The notes beneath the pieces are model-generated. The model ran no database searches, was not told the DNA's origin, and saw only the letters and a program-made list of their open reading frames with translations. A stretch of 46,338 nt of DNA from an uncultured Caryophanales bacterium (GTDB lineage: Bacteria > Bacillota_I > Bacilli_A > RF39 > UBA660). Where the stretch lies: assembly GCA_947302515.1 (NCBI GenBank), contig CAMYVT010000009.1:1-46338 (forward strand). Direction: 5' to 3'. Position numbers and translations under genes: made by a program. Below, piece by piece: positions 8,288-16,924 of this stretch (positions are counted from its first letter, which is position 1; each line of letters begins with the position of its first letter).

Positions 8288-8851
8288 CTACTCCTTGCCA
8301 TCAAATACTTTATCATTATTGTAATCAATATATTTATAATTAGTTGTAATTTTCTTTACTTTTAAATCAGAATTAATTACATCTTGATAATCATTATATT
8401 TTGTAACATTTTCATTATATGTATTAATATCAGTAACATAATAATTAACAACTTGCTCATAGATACTCTTATAGTTCATACACATATTATTAACTTCACT
8501 ATCAGGATAATATGCATTACCACACAAAGAATCTAATTCTTTAGTACTATCACTTACTTCATTAACAATATCTTCATATTCATATAATTTGTCTTTTACA
8601 TCATTATCTTTTTTATACATAGTATCATAGTAAACATTACCTAATACTTCTGTATATAATTCATCTCTATATTCTTCAAAAATTGATGTATTTGTACTAA
8701 ATTTTTCAAAAATAGATGAAACATCATCCATTCTTCTAAGTACTTGTTGATGATCTTCTCTAAGATTAATTAGAAATGAAGAAAAACCTCCAGAAATAAT
8801 AAGAATTAGACCAATACTTAAAAACATATATGATAATTTACGAACGTTCAT
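8288..8851 (-). CDS. Single-pass membrane protein with helical ectodomain
   Basis: The start is set at ATG 8851 because TAATAGGTGATACT places a ribosome site just before it and a strong promoter lies upstream. A longer frame to 8938 would run through the promoter and terminator. The 187-residue product has one membrane helix (about 8-28), then a Tyr/Asn/Asp-rich, helix-prone ectodomain with two Cys. It ends in the EF-hand-like segment YIDYNNDKVFDGKE. I do not recognise a family. It leads the operon with the phosphodiester glycosidase and SGNH hydrolase, so it may be a scaffold or sensor for these envelope enzymes (inference). Confidence 0.6.
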   Translation of the reverse strand: MNVRKLSYMFLSIGLILIISGGFSSFLINLREDHQQVLRRMDDVSSIFEKFSTNTSIFEEYRDELYTEVLGNVYYDTMYKKDNDVKDKLYEYEDIVNEVSDSTKELDSLCGNAYYPDSEVNNMCMNYKSIYEQVVNYYVTDINTYNENVTKYNDYQDVINSDLKVKKITTNYKYIDYNNDKVFDGKE

Positions 8852-8867
8852 AGTATCACCTATTATA

Positions 8868-8896
8868 ATTTTAACAAATAAATGTCTATTTGTCAT
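8868..8896 (-). promoter_or_regulatory. Promoter of the 8851-6226 operon
   Basis: On the minus strand -35 ATGACA (8891-8896), a 17-bp spacer, and -10 TAAAAT (8868-8873) with an extended TG. It lies 17 bp before the ATG at 8851, so the leader is very short. Confidence 0.65.
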
Positions 8897-8911
8897 AAAA
8901 AGACAATAAAA

Positions 8912-8938
8912 AAAAGGTATTTGACAATACCTTTTCAT
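8912..8938 (-). terminator. Hairpin terminator of the glycosyltransferase-prepilin operon
   Basis: AAAAGGTATT and AATACCTTTT pair perfectly around a 4-base loop, with eight T following on the minus strand, directly after the stop at 8940. Confidence 0.88.
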
Positions 8939-8939
8939 T

Positions 8940-9572
8940 TTAATTTACGACAATTGAATCTCTCGCACTATTATTCATATCTTCATACATAGTAGCAGAA
9001 TCACCAGTACCTATATGATAAACCTCATACTCATCAATAGTCTCGAAAGAAAAATCATAATCATCATAACCATATAAACCACTATAGGTTTGACCAATAG
9101 ATAAACTGCTGTAAGGGAAAACAAGTTTATAACCACCTAATTCCACACGTACTTTTCCAGCAGGAATTGTATCACCACAATAATATTTATATGAGCAGTT
9201 TCCTTCTGAACAATCACTATTACTAGAACATTGCTTCATTTCTTCATTTTCACAAAATTTTTTACAGCCATTAACAATTTTATAATTAATTAGCCCTTTA
9301 TTACCATCAAAAGTAATATCCATACCATCAACACATACTTGACCATCAGAAGTACAAGCTCTACCAAACGATTGACTATTCAACTCAAGAATATCTGTAT
9401 TTCTATATACACCTTTCATTTTAGATATATTATTAACATCTGTTTTATTCTTGCTTGAATTAGTAATTGCAAGCTTAAATATAAATAATATTATAATAAT
9501 AAATGCAATAACACAAATAGTTATCAAAATAAGTCTTTTTTTCTTCTCTGGAGTTAATTTGTTATCCTTCAA
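8940..9572 (-). CDS. Cys-rich single-pass membrane protein, partner of the prepilin-like protein
   Basis: The 210-residue protein has a Lys-rich start, one membrane helix (about 14-33) and an ectodomain with about ten Cys, including a dense cluster near residues 100-132 (motifs such as CKKFCENEEMKQC and CSEGNCSYKYYC). It begins at a TTG inside the end of the giant prepilin-like gene (11-bp overlap), with GGGGTGATG upstream, so the two are translationally coupled. The shared Cys-richness suggests they fold with disulfides outside the membrane and may contact each other. I recognise no family. The TTG start is less certain than the frame itself. Confidence 0.62.
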   Translation of the reverse strand: MKDNKLTPEKKKRLILITICVIAFIIIILFIFKLAITNSSKNKTDVNNISKMKGVYRNTDILELNSQSFGRACTSDGQVCVDGMDITFDGNKGLINYKIVNGCKKFCENEEMKQCSSNSDCSEGNCSYKYYCGDTIPAGKVRVELGGYKLVFPYSSLSIGQTYSGLYGYDDYDFSFETIDEYEVYHIGTGDSATMYEDMNNSARDSIVVN

Positions 9573-12500
9573 CTTGCATCACCCCTATTTCATCTGAATT
9601 AAACTTAATAAATGGATTATTACTACTTCCATCAAAGTTATAAAAACTAGGATATGCCTCCATAAAATCAGGACATACACGAAGAGGTGTCTCTTGCAAT
9701 ATAATATTATCCCCAACCTTAGTAGACTTATAAGTTTTATAATATCCATTACATGTAAATGTAACTGGTCTCATTTCATATTGCGATGTACAGTCATATG
9801 TTTTATAACAAACCTTTACACATCCTGTAGAACCTTCAGTACAATTATTTTGCTTGCATATTCCTCTAGTATAATCATCTATCTTACAATAATAAGGTCC
9901 CAAATCATGTTTATCACTACAACTAACTTCTTTTTGGTAAGTAGTTAAGTTTGCAGAACAGAAACTATAGAAAGAATTACATTGTTGAAGTTTAGTATCA
10001 TAACAGTCACTTTCAACAGGTGGAGGATTATGAGAAGCATAATCAGCAATAATACTTTGTCTATTTGTTTTAAAAGTAACATCATTATTATCAACTTCAT
10101 CTTCCAATGCATCACATTCTGTTTTATGAGAAATAGCATTACAAATTTCAGGTGAATTACCAGAATTAGAATTACAATAATTCTCATAGTAATTTAACCA
10201 TGCTGATTTACCATTAGTTACAATTTCATCATCAATATGATAAGAATAAGGAGCACACATATAAATAGTGTCTTGCAATGAAGCAAATTTTAAAACCAAT
10301 TCCTGCTTCATATTTGTAATAGCATTTTGTTCATATGTTTGAAGTGCATTATTGTATTGATTTATATCATCCTGACAAGCAGTATTAGCATAATCTGCAC
10401 AATATGAAACCCCAGCTGACTCACATCTCACATCATATGGAGAAAAATATGATTCTCCGTCCAAATTCTCACAATAAGGTTTCAAAACTTTTCTCTTAAC
10501 ATGAGTATTAGAATAATACCATTTTGTAGTTGGTTCTTCTAAATTCAATGAAATAAGATTTGAATTAGTATCATGTCCAGTATCAAAACAATCAACATAA
10601 TCACAATATAATGATGTTTCTTCAGAAACACTACATTTATTACTTGAAGTTTCATCACCTACAAGAGTATCCATAAAATTAGTTTTCTTTTCATATAATC
10701 CAAATATAGTATTTGTAACATTATTTCCACTACGATCAGTAATGTTATGATAACATTTTCCTCCACAATAAGCAGGAGAAATAGCTTGTCCCGTCTTTAT
10801 AGTATAAGTTGGTTCTTCTCCTGTATCTATCATATAATCAGGATTAGAACATAATTTATAAGTAGTATAATGCAATTCTTTATTAACAACATTATCATAT
10901 GAATCTTTTACTACTAAGTAAAATGTTTTATTATTATCAGGATCTTGATATGTTGAACTCCATCCTAATGTATCACTTCCATTAACAGTAACACCCGGAG
11001 TTTCATTATTATTATCAGTACCATCTGAAGCACTATTTAATCCTGTAAAAACATCTTCTAAAAATTGCCCACCTGAACAACTACTATTATTTGAAACACA
11101 AACAGAATATTCATCCTCATAATCAACAACCTCAAAAGAAAGATAGAAAATAAAATTTTCATAATCTTCTGTTGAACTAACAACAGATGAAGATTTAATA
11201 ACTGGAACCTGATCCTGATATAATTCATATTCTGGATTATCACTTGTTACACAAGAATCATTATAATTATCTTTTATTTTAATTTTAAAACTAACATCTT
11301 GACCCAAATGACGAACATGCTTTCCATCAGCACCCATTAATTCATAATATGTCGATAGTTCATCTGCTAATGCAGAATAATCCTTATAATCAGAACATTG
11401 CTCCGCTTCATTTCCAGCAGTATAACAGAATTTAGCTTGATAATCATTAAAATCATCAACTATATTTAAGTTTTCTAAATTTACTTTAATAGCATAAATA
11501 TTTTTATCACTAACAGAAGAAACAGTATAATTACCAGATACTTTAGGTTTTTGATTTTTATATACTTTATAAGTAATAGGCTGATAATTATTATATCCTA
11601 TCCAATTACCCTTTCCATCTACAGCTGCAAAATACAAACTTTTTTCATCACCGTTATATATCATTTCTCCTAAATCAGAATTTGGCTCAAATTCATAAGA
11701 ACTACTAAATGCTGAATATTTAACAAAGTTATTTGAGTTCTTATTACTTTCAGAACAATCATTTTCAGTTTCAGAAACACATACTTTTATATCATTAACA
11801 TCAGTTATATCATCATCAAGATTAAAGTTAAGTTTTGTCTTATAATTACCACCATAACTAGAATCAGTACATGAAGAAGCGCCACTACAAGGAGCAACTA
11901 AACTTGTAATAAATGGTACTTCTGTTGACCCTTCTGTAATTAATGAAATAGTTGGAGGTTGATCTTTATATACATGATCCAATACCAAATCACTTGTTGT
12001 TTTTGCTCCATATTCATCAGTAACTTCTACATATAGCTTTCTTGATACACCATCATAATCTCCATCAAAAATATATTCCTGACCATTACTAATGATACGT
12101 TCATAATTTGTTGATATTGGTAACTTTTTTCTACCTTGTGCATCTAATTGATAAAATTCAATATTTACTTTATCATTTGAAGATAAGTCCTCATCTATTG
12201 AAATATTAATTCCTACTGTTAAAGAATACTTATTATTAACACAAGATCCAGAACTATCTACATAACACTTCTTATTAAAACTAAAACTATTAATTACTGG
12301 AGGATTATTCTTATATATACTATATGTAACAATACTATTAGAATTTAATCCCATACTATCACGAACAAATACTTTTAAATCATGGCTAGAACCATCAGGA
12401 ATAGTTATATCATTACCATTGTCATCTTTAAAAGTATAATCATAGTAACCAGATGTACCAAAATAAGATGCGTAGCTTTTATAGTTAGAACAAGAAGCTG

Positions 12501-13620
12501 CATTAGCAGTAACACTCTGAGTAAAGCAAACCTGTAAATCACCTTTAGCATCCATATCATCTTTAACATCTAAGTAAACTCTAGCCTTAGGCATATTTTG
12601 TGCATTACCAGGTATATTGGTTATTTTATAATCAATAATATTTGGTTTTTCATTTTCATGAACATCATATGATAATTTCTTATGAGTAACATTACCGGTA
12701 TCATCAGCAACTGCAATATAAACATAAGCAGTTTCTCTATTAGTATATGAAAAACCATAATCAGCAAAATTAATATTTTTAGTATATACATTTTCACTTC
12801 CATAATATTCATAAGGATCAGAATCTACATTAGGATATGAATCTGTTTTAGAATGAGATATTTTAAGGAATACTTTTAATTGACTTACTTCACTGTCTGC
12901 ATCTTTTGCTGTAATATTTAATACTGTTTGTAAAGATCCAGAAACACTAAATTTAGCTTGTATTTTAGGAGAATTAGTATCTTGAACATCCTCTTCTGAT
13001 TCTCCTTCATTGTTATAGTAACCAATAATATCATCATCATCAAGTTCCCAATCATTTTCATCGTCATCTTCACCCAACTTAATAAAGTCATTTATGAAAG
13101 CTGAATTAATGAACAATCCACCATTTATACTACTAGTACTCTCATCAAAATACGCAATTTCATCTTCTTTAAAAAGTCTTACATGTTTTATTGCATCTTT
13201 TGCATTTAAAGCGCTTTCAGTGGATAATTCCACCCCCATATAATAACCTTTTTTAGTTTGTTCAACTAACATTGCCGAATAAACATATTCACCATTTATA
13301 TTTTTAACTAATACAAAAGAAGATTCAGTAAGATACGTTCCTCCATTAGGTGGATTTTGAAAATCGCTAGTACTTAAGTATTTCATACTGAAAACAATTA
13401 CTTCATCATTATCAGGTTTCTCAATTTTTACACTTTTTTCATTCATCGTAAACTGAGCTTTAGCAATTAATCTTATAGCATCCTGAATATAAACACTATT
13501 ACGATTATTATTAACCATATCAAAAATTCTAGGAATAGCTATAACACCAAGAATACCTAATAATGCAACAACTGCAATGATTTCTATAAGGGTAAACCCT
13601 TTATTATTCTTCTTTATCAT
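9562..13620 (-). CDS. Giant prepilin-like surface protein with Ig-like repeats and Cys-rich C-terminus
   Basis: The N-terminus is a textbook type IV prepilin signal: KKNNKGFTLIEIIAVVALLG, with cleavage expected after Gly8 and the conserved Glu at position +5. But the chain is 1352 residues, roughly ten times a normal pilin. After a pilin-like start (to about 215) come about six Ig-like beta domains at roughly 115-135-residue spacing. Their junctions carry recurring phrases such as YKNNPPVI, YKDQPPTI, YKNQKPKV and YQDQVPVI. Residues from about 923 to the end are Cys-rich. GGAGGTACATT precedes the ATG. No pilus ATPase, platform protein or prepilin peptidase lies in the window, so processing must come from elsewhere. 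It may be a surface adhesin that uses the pilin anchor, or a tip subunit. Confidence 0.8.
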   Translation of the reverse strand: MIKKNNKGFTLIEIIAVVALLGILGVIAIPRIFDMVNNNRNSVYIQDAIRLIAKAQFTMNEKSVKIEKPDNDEVIVFSMKYLSTSDFQNPPNGGTYLTESSFVLVKNINGEYVYSAMLVEQTKKGYYMGVELSTESALNAKDAIKHVRLFKEDEIAYFDESTSSINGGLFINSAFINDFIKLGEDDDENDWELDDDDIIGYYNNEGESEEDVQDTNSPKIQAKFSVSGSLQTVLNITAKDADSEVSQLKVFLKISHSKTDSYPNVDSDPYEYYGSENVYTKNINFADYGFSYTNRETAYVYIAVADDTGNVTHKKLSYDVHENEKPNIIDYKITNIPGNAQNMPKARVYLDVKDDMDAKGDLQVCFTQSVTANAASCSNYKSYASYFGTSGYYDYTFKDDNGNDITIPDGSSHDLKVFVRDSMGLNSNSIVTYSIYKNNPPVINSFSFNKKCYVDSSGSCVNNKYSLTVGINISIDEDLSSNDKVNIEFYQLDAQGRKKLPISTNYERIISNGQEYIFDGDYDGVSRKLYVEVTDEYGAKTTSDLVLDHVYKDQPPTISLITEGSTEVPFITSLVAPCSGASSCTDSSYGGNYKTKLNFNLDDDITDVNDIKVCVSETENDCSESNKNSNNFVKYSAFSSSYEFEPNSDLGEMIYNGDEKSLYFAAVDGKGNWIGYNNYQPITYKVYKNQKPKVSGNYTVSSVSDKNIYAIKVNLENLNIVDDFNDYQAKFCYTAGNEAEQCSDYKDYSALADELSTYYELMGADGKHVRHLGQDVSFKIKIKDNYNDSCVTSDNPEYELYQDQVPVIKSSSVVSSTEDYENFIFYLSFEVVDYEDEYSVCVSNNSSCSGGQFLEDVFTGLNSASDGTDNNNETPGVTVNGSDTLGWSSTYQDPDNNKTFYLVVKDSYDNVVNKELHYTTYKLCSNPDYMIDTGEEPTYTIKTGQAISPAYCGGKCYHNITDRSGNNVTNTIFGLYEKKTNFMDTLVGDETSSNKCSVSEETSLYCDYVDCFDTGHDTNSNLISLNLEEPTTKWYYSNTHVKRKVLKPYCENLDGESYFSPYDVRCESAGVSYCADYANTACQDDINQYNNALQTYEQNAITNMKQELVLKFASLQDTIYMCAPYSYHIDDEIVTNGKSAWLNYYENYCNSNSGNSPEICNAISHKTECDALEDEVDNNDVTFKTNRQSIIADYASHNPPPVESDCYDTKLQQCNSFYSFCSANLTTYQKEVSCSDKHDLGPYYCKIDDYTRGICKQNNCTEGSTGCVKVCYKTYDCTSQYEMRPVTFTCNGYYKTYKSTKVGDNIILQETPLRVCPDFMEAYPSFYNFDGSSNNPFIKFNSDEIGVMQVEG

Positions 13621-13632
13621 AATGTACCTCCA

Positions 13633-14511
13633 TTATTTTTTAAAAATGAATAATTTACTAAAAACATAATTAATAATTATTACAAATATATTAGCAATAA
13701 CTTTAGAAATAAATTCATTACAACTAAGTAAATCAATTAATACAAACATGATTCCCATATCAAAGAATAAAGATAAAAGTCTAAATCCAAAGAATGATAA
13801 TCCTTCTCTAAGAGTTTCCTTTTTACCTTTTCCTCTACTTTCAAATACATATACTTTATTAGTAACAAAAGCAAATAAAACAGCAAAAACCCATGCAAGT
13901 CCATTACTAACATAAGTACCTATATGTAATAATCTAAGAATCACAAAAGAGATAATATTAACAATAGTGGTACATCCTCCAAAGAACAAATATAATAGTC
14001 CTTCTTTATATTTGTGATACCATGAAGTATGATTGCTATCTTTAATATAATCATCAATTAATTTTATCATATTTTTGGTATTACTTACAAACTTTTTAGG
14101 CTTAAATGTCTTTATTTTTTTAATTAAATTACCTAGTTCATCAAAATTTTCTAACTCAAGTAAATATCCTTTACTAGCAAACTCTCCAATAATTTGTTTT
14201 TGATGATCATTATGATGTTCTTTATATTCAGCAAGTCTTGCTGCAGCTATAATTTTTTTACCTTTTTTTATTGCATTAAGAATTGTACCAGCTCCACCAT
14301 GAGTAATAATAAGATCAGCCTCATCCATTAATTTATTAAATTCAGGAGAAGGTACTAAATCAAATATCTCCATATTATTAGATTCATATTTGGTCTGACC
14401 AGCTTGTACAACAACTTTATCTTTAATTACTCCATCATTAATAGCTTTATCAACAGCCTCCAATAATCTTGGAAACTGTTTATCTTGAGTACCTAAAACA
14501 ACAAGTATCAT
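13633..14511 (-). CDS. Alg13/PssE-like glycosyltransferase fused to a GtrA-like membrane domain
   Basis: Residues 1-150 match the Alg13/EpsE/PssE half of a GT28-type transferase: a start MILVVLGTQ, then the nucleotide-sugar site with DLIITHGGAGTI and the conserved E-x-H-N-D-H-Q segment. Residues ~165-292 form four membrane helices with the GtrA family phrases TNKVYVF and a final FSKLFIFKK. GtrA proteins flip polyprenyl-phosphate sugars. Alg13 needs the membrane protein Alg14, encoded immediately upstream (stop and start share one base, TAATG). The ATG at 14511, behind GGGGGGTGG, is preferred over a GTG at 14523. A transferase with its own flippase-like domain is unusual. Together the pair likely adds the second sugar to a lipid carrier for a surface glycan. 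Confidence 0.82.
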   Translation of the reverse strand: MILVVLGTQDKQFPRLLEAVDKAINDGVIKDKVVVQAGQTKYESNNMEIFDLVPSPEFNKLMDEADLIITHGGAGTILNAIKKGKKIIAAARLAEYKEHHNDHQKQIIGEFASKGYLLELENFDELGNLIKKIKTFKPKKFVSNTKNMIKLIDDYIKDSNHTSWYHKYKEGLLYLFFGGCTTIVNIISFVILRLLHIGTYVSNGLAWVFAVLFAFVTNKVYVFESRGKGKKETLREGLSFFGFRLLSLFFDMGIMFVLIDLLSCNEFISKVIANIFVIIINYVFSKLFIFKK

Positions 14512-14987
14512 TAGAAAATCCACCCCCCAACATCAGCATTAGGGTATAAATTTTTCATACTCTCCCATTGAACTATAAATTTATCACTAATAGGATAAAG
14601 TAATTTACCAGTAGCGGTCTTAGTAACCATATTAGCAAAAGTTTCTATATAAATAACTTTACTTCCAAATATTTTTCCAATACAACACATTGGTCCGGCA
14701 GTATGAACTCCAGTTGTAATAATATAATCTGGAGCAAAAACTAAATAATAATATAAACTTTTAAAACAATTAAATAATAATTTAAAAGGATAAGTTAACA
14801 TATGATGTTTAGTACCATATACTAAGTAAGATACTTTATCTTTATATTTATCTTTTAAATACATATTAGATTTAGTTTTCTCTGTAATTAAATGGTAGTT
14901 GTATTTATTAAACATAGGAGATAACTGTAATAATTCTTCAAGATGTCCTCCTGTAGAAGCAATAAACAATACATTTTTCTTACTCAT
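14511..14987 (-). CDS. Alg14/PssD-like glycosyltransferase partner
   Basis: The 158-residue protein begins SKKNVLFIASTGGHLEELLQ, the Alg14/PssD/CpsF signature (PF08660), and contains the conserved PDYIITTGVHTAGPMCCIG region and VIYIETFAN. Alg14-like proteins supply the acceptor-binding, membrane-associated half of a two-subunit UDP-sugar transferase whose catalytic half is Alg13-like, here the next gene. I place the start at ATG 14987. It overlaps the preceding glycosyltransferase stop as ATGAGTAA, with GAGAGTGA upstream, and the longer start at 15005 would remove this coupling. Length is normal for the family. Confidence 0.85.
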   Translation of the reverse strand: MSKKNVLFIASTGGHLEELLQLSPMFNKYNYHLITEKTKSNMYLKDKYKDKVSYLVYGTKHHMLTYPFKLLFNCFKSLYYYLVFAPDYIITTGVHTAGPMCCIGKIFGSKVIYIETFANMVTKTATGKLLYPISDKFIVQWESMKNLYPNADVGGWIF

Positions 14988-16131
14988 AAATATCACTCTC
15001 TTCAATTAATGTAAACCACTCTTCACCAACAGCATCACTAGTATATTTTTCTACACTTTTACGAGCATTGTCCCCCAATTTTAATCTATCATTTCTACTA
15101 TTAATTAAATCCCCTATTTTTTTAACCATAATATCAAAATTACGATTTCTAATTAAATAACCATTATATCCACTATTAATTATTTCGCGAGCTCCTTCTG
15201 CAGAATCCATTGCTATACATGGAACACCATGACTCATAGCTTCTATTAAGACTATTCCGAATGATTCAGTATGAGAAGTCATTAAATAGATTGATGAATC
15301 CTGCATAATTTTATCAATATATTCTTTTCCTTGAAATCCATGTAATGTAACATTTTTCTCCATATGATGAGATTTTATATACTCTTCAAGTAAACTTTTT
15401 TCTTTTCCATCACCAATAATATCAAGTTTCCAATCAGGATATTTTTTATGAAGAAGATTATAAACACGAAGTAAATCTAAATAACCCTTCTCAGGAGAAA
15501 GTCTTCCTACACTGATTAATCTTTTAGCACGTAAACTAGATTTCTTATCAGGCATCTTATCAATACAGTTAGGAATATAAATACACATACATTTTTTACC
15601 TTCCATAAGTTTTTGATAATACTTCTGTAATTCAGAAGAAACTAATACTAAATAATCTAAATTTTTAGCACTATCAACAATCTTACGAGCATATTTCATA
15701 TCATCATGAAAATGATTATGTTCCCACCCAATCTTTAATATACCTTCAGTTGCATAAAGTCCTACCCAGTTATTAAAAATATCGCGAGTAGATATAATAA
15801 CATCGCTATCACAATTCTTAATATAATTAACCATGCTTTTTCTGCGGAAATGTAATACTTTTAAAGAAAAAATTCCTTCTTTAAAAATTTTAAATATATT
15901 CTTAGATTTTATAGCTTTTCGTAAAGATTCATGATTGGGAATAATCTTTTTATCATTCAAGTATTTTACTTTAACTCTATCATCCAAATCAAAAACACAC
16001 TTACCATATAAGTTATAACAAGTAGCTATTTCGACTTTATACTTTTTACATAAAACATTAGCAAGAGAAACAATAGATTTTTCTATTCCTCCGTATCCTA
16101 AATGTAAAGCTAAAATTGATATTTTTTTCAT
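14980..16131 (-). CDS. GT4-family glycosyltransferase
   Basis: The 383-residue cytosolic protein has the two-Rossmann GT-B plan. The N-terminal lobe starts ISILALHLGYGGIEKSIVSL, the Gly-rich acceptor loop typical of GT4. The C-terminal lobe starts SVGRLSPEKGYLDLLRVY and carries the donor-site E-x7-E motif in ESFGIVLIEAMSHGVP. Such retaining enzymes transfer sugars from nucleotide donors during polysaccharide, teichoic acid or glycolipid assembly. It is first in the operon, with promoter TTGGTG-17-TATAAT upstream and SD AAGGTGAT, and overlaps the Alg14-like gene by 8 bp. Sugar specificity is not visible. Confidence 0.9.
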   Translation of the reverse strand: MKKISILALHLGYGGIEKSIVSLANVLCKKYKVEIATCYNLYGKCVFDLDDRVKVKYLNDKKIIPNHESLRKAIKSKNIFKIFKEGIFSLKVLHFRRKSMVNYIKNCDSDVIISTRDIFNNWVGLYATEGILKIGWEHNHFHDDMKYARKIVDSAKNLDYLVLVSSELQKYYQKLMEGKKCMCIYIPNCIDKMPDKKSSLRAKRLISVGRLSPEKGYLDLLRVYNLLHKKYPDWKLDIIGDGKEKSLLEEYIKSHHMEKNVTLHGFQGKEYIDKIMQDSSIYLMTSHTESFGIVLIEAMSHGVPCIAMDSAEGAREIINSGYNGYLIRNRNFDIMVKKIGDLINSRNDRLKLGDNARKSVEKYTSDAVGEEWFTLIEESDIYE

Positions 16132-16148
16132 AATATCACCTTATAAAA

Positions 16149-16177
16149 ATTATATCATTTTTTTCATCGTACACCAA
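16149..16177 (-). promoter_or_regulatory. Promoter of the 16131-8940 operon
   Basis: On the minus strand TTGGTG (16172-16177), 17-bp spacer, TATAAT (16149-16154) with extended TGA. It lies 18 bp before the ATG at 16131 and would drive three glycosyltransferase genes, the giant prepilin-like gene and its Cys-rich partner. Confidence 0.65.
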
Positions 16178-16187
16178 TATTAAAGCA

Positions 16188-16214
16188 AAAAAAAAGTATT
16201 GAAAAATACTTTTT
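16188..16214 (-). terminator. Hairpin terminator after the Ala/Pro-rich protein gene
   Basis: AAAAAGTATT / AATACTTTTT perfect stem with a 4-base loop, followed by a long T-run on the minus strand. It overlaps the stop at 16213. Confidence 0.85.
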
Positions 16215-16836
16215 ATTGTTGAGGTGGAATTGTTGCAACAGGTGCAACTGCTTGAATATCAGCAACTGCAGTTGTTGGTCCAACAGGTGAAACTGGTGCT
16301 ACAGGTGCAACTGCAGGATTAGCCCCTCCATAAATTTGTGCTGGTGCAGCAGTTGCAGGTGCAGCTGGTACAACAGCAGGATTAGCTCCTCCATAAACAA
16401 CTGGATCTGTTGGTGCTGCTGGTGCAGCTGGTGCAACAGGTGCAGCTGGTGTTGTAGCAATTGCTGGAATTGTAACTGGTGCTGGTGCAACAGTTGCTGG
16501 TGCAGCAGTTACGGGCGCTGGTGCAGCTGGTACTGCAGCTACAGGTGCTGGTGCTACAGGCATAGGAGGTTGAGGTGCAGCAGCAGGCATTGCAGGTTGA
16601 ACAGCAACAGGTGCTGTTTCTACAGCAGGCATTGCAGCTACAGGTGCTGGTGCTCCAGGAACCGCCATAGCAGTTTGTTGTGCAGCTTGTTGATCAGCAG
16701 CTTCTTTTAATGCCTTTTCCTTCTTGGATTTTTTACCAGTAACAATAAGTAATACCAACGCTAATATTAAAAATAAAACTCCGCCAGTAATAAATAATCC
16801 AGGCACAGTCGTAAACCATTCAAAATCAAAACTCAT
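16213..16836 (-). CDS. Single-pass membrane protein with Ala/Pro/Val-rich extension
   Basis: Residues ~12-33 form one membrane helix ([20 protein letters not shown]), followed by a basic stop-transfer (GKKSKKEK). The remaining ~160 residues are almost only Ala, Pro and Val, with two copies of YGGANPAV near the C-terminus. With the basic side next to the helix, the extension would face the cytoplasm (N-out), although a wall-spanning outside location is also possible. Composition differs sharply from the Asn/Lys/Ile-rich neighbours. The frame is supported by SD GGGAGTAG and a clean terminator. No family is recognised. A cross-wall spacer or phase-separating scaffold are guesses. Confidence 0.62.
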   Translation of the reverse strand: MSFDFEWFTTVPGLFITGGVLFLILALVLLIVTGKKSKKEKALKEAADQQAAQQTAMAVPGAPAPVAAMPAVETAPVAVQPAMPAAAPQPPMPVAPAPVAAVPAAPAPVTAAPATVAPAPVTIPAIATTPAAPVAPAAPAAPTDPVVYGGANPAVVPAAPATAAPAQIYGGANPAVAPVAPVSPVGPTTAVADIQAVAPVATIPPQQ

Positions 16837-16881
16837 TTTTATCTACTCCCTTTATTCTATAATCTATAAATATAATAACAA

Positions 16882-16907
16882 AAAACATTTGCAAATGCAA
16901 ATGTTTT
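16882..16907 (-). terminator. Hairpin terminator after the pseudouridine synthase
   Basis: AAAACATTTGC and GCAAATGTTTT form a perfect 11-bp stem with a 4-base loop and a T-run on the minus strand, just beyond the stop at 16925. Confidence 0.9.
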
Positions 16908-16924
16908 ATTTTTTATACATTTTT

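Noticed and set aside
8852..8938. An upstream extension of the 8288 gene to 8938
   Set aside because: It would run through a strong promoter and a perfect terminator hairpin. The ATG at 8851 has its own ribosome site.
16336..16710. A Cys/Trp-rich plus-strand frame of 124 codons
   Set aside because: It is the antisense shadow of the Ala/Pro/Val repeats. It has no ribosome site, and its composition follows from the GC-rich complementary codons.
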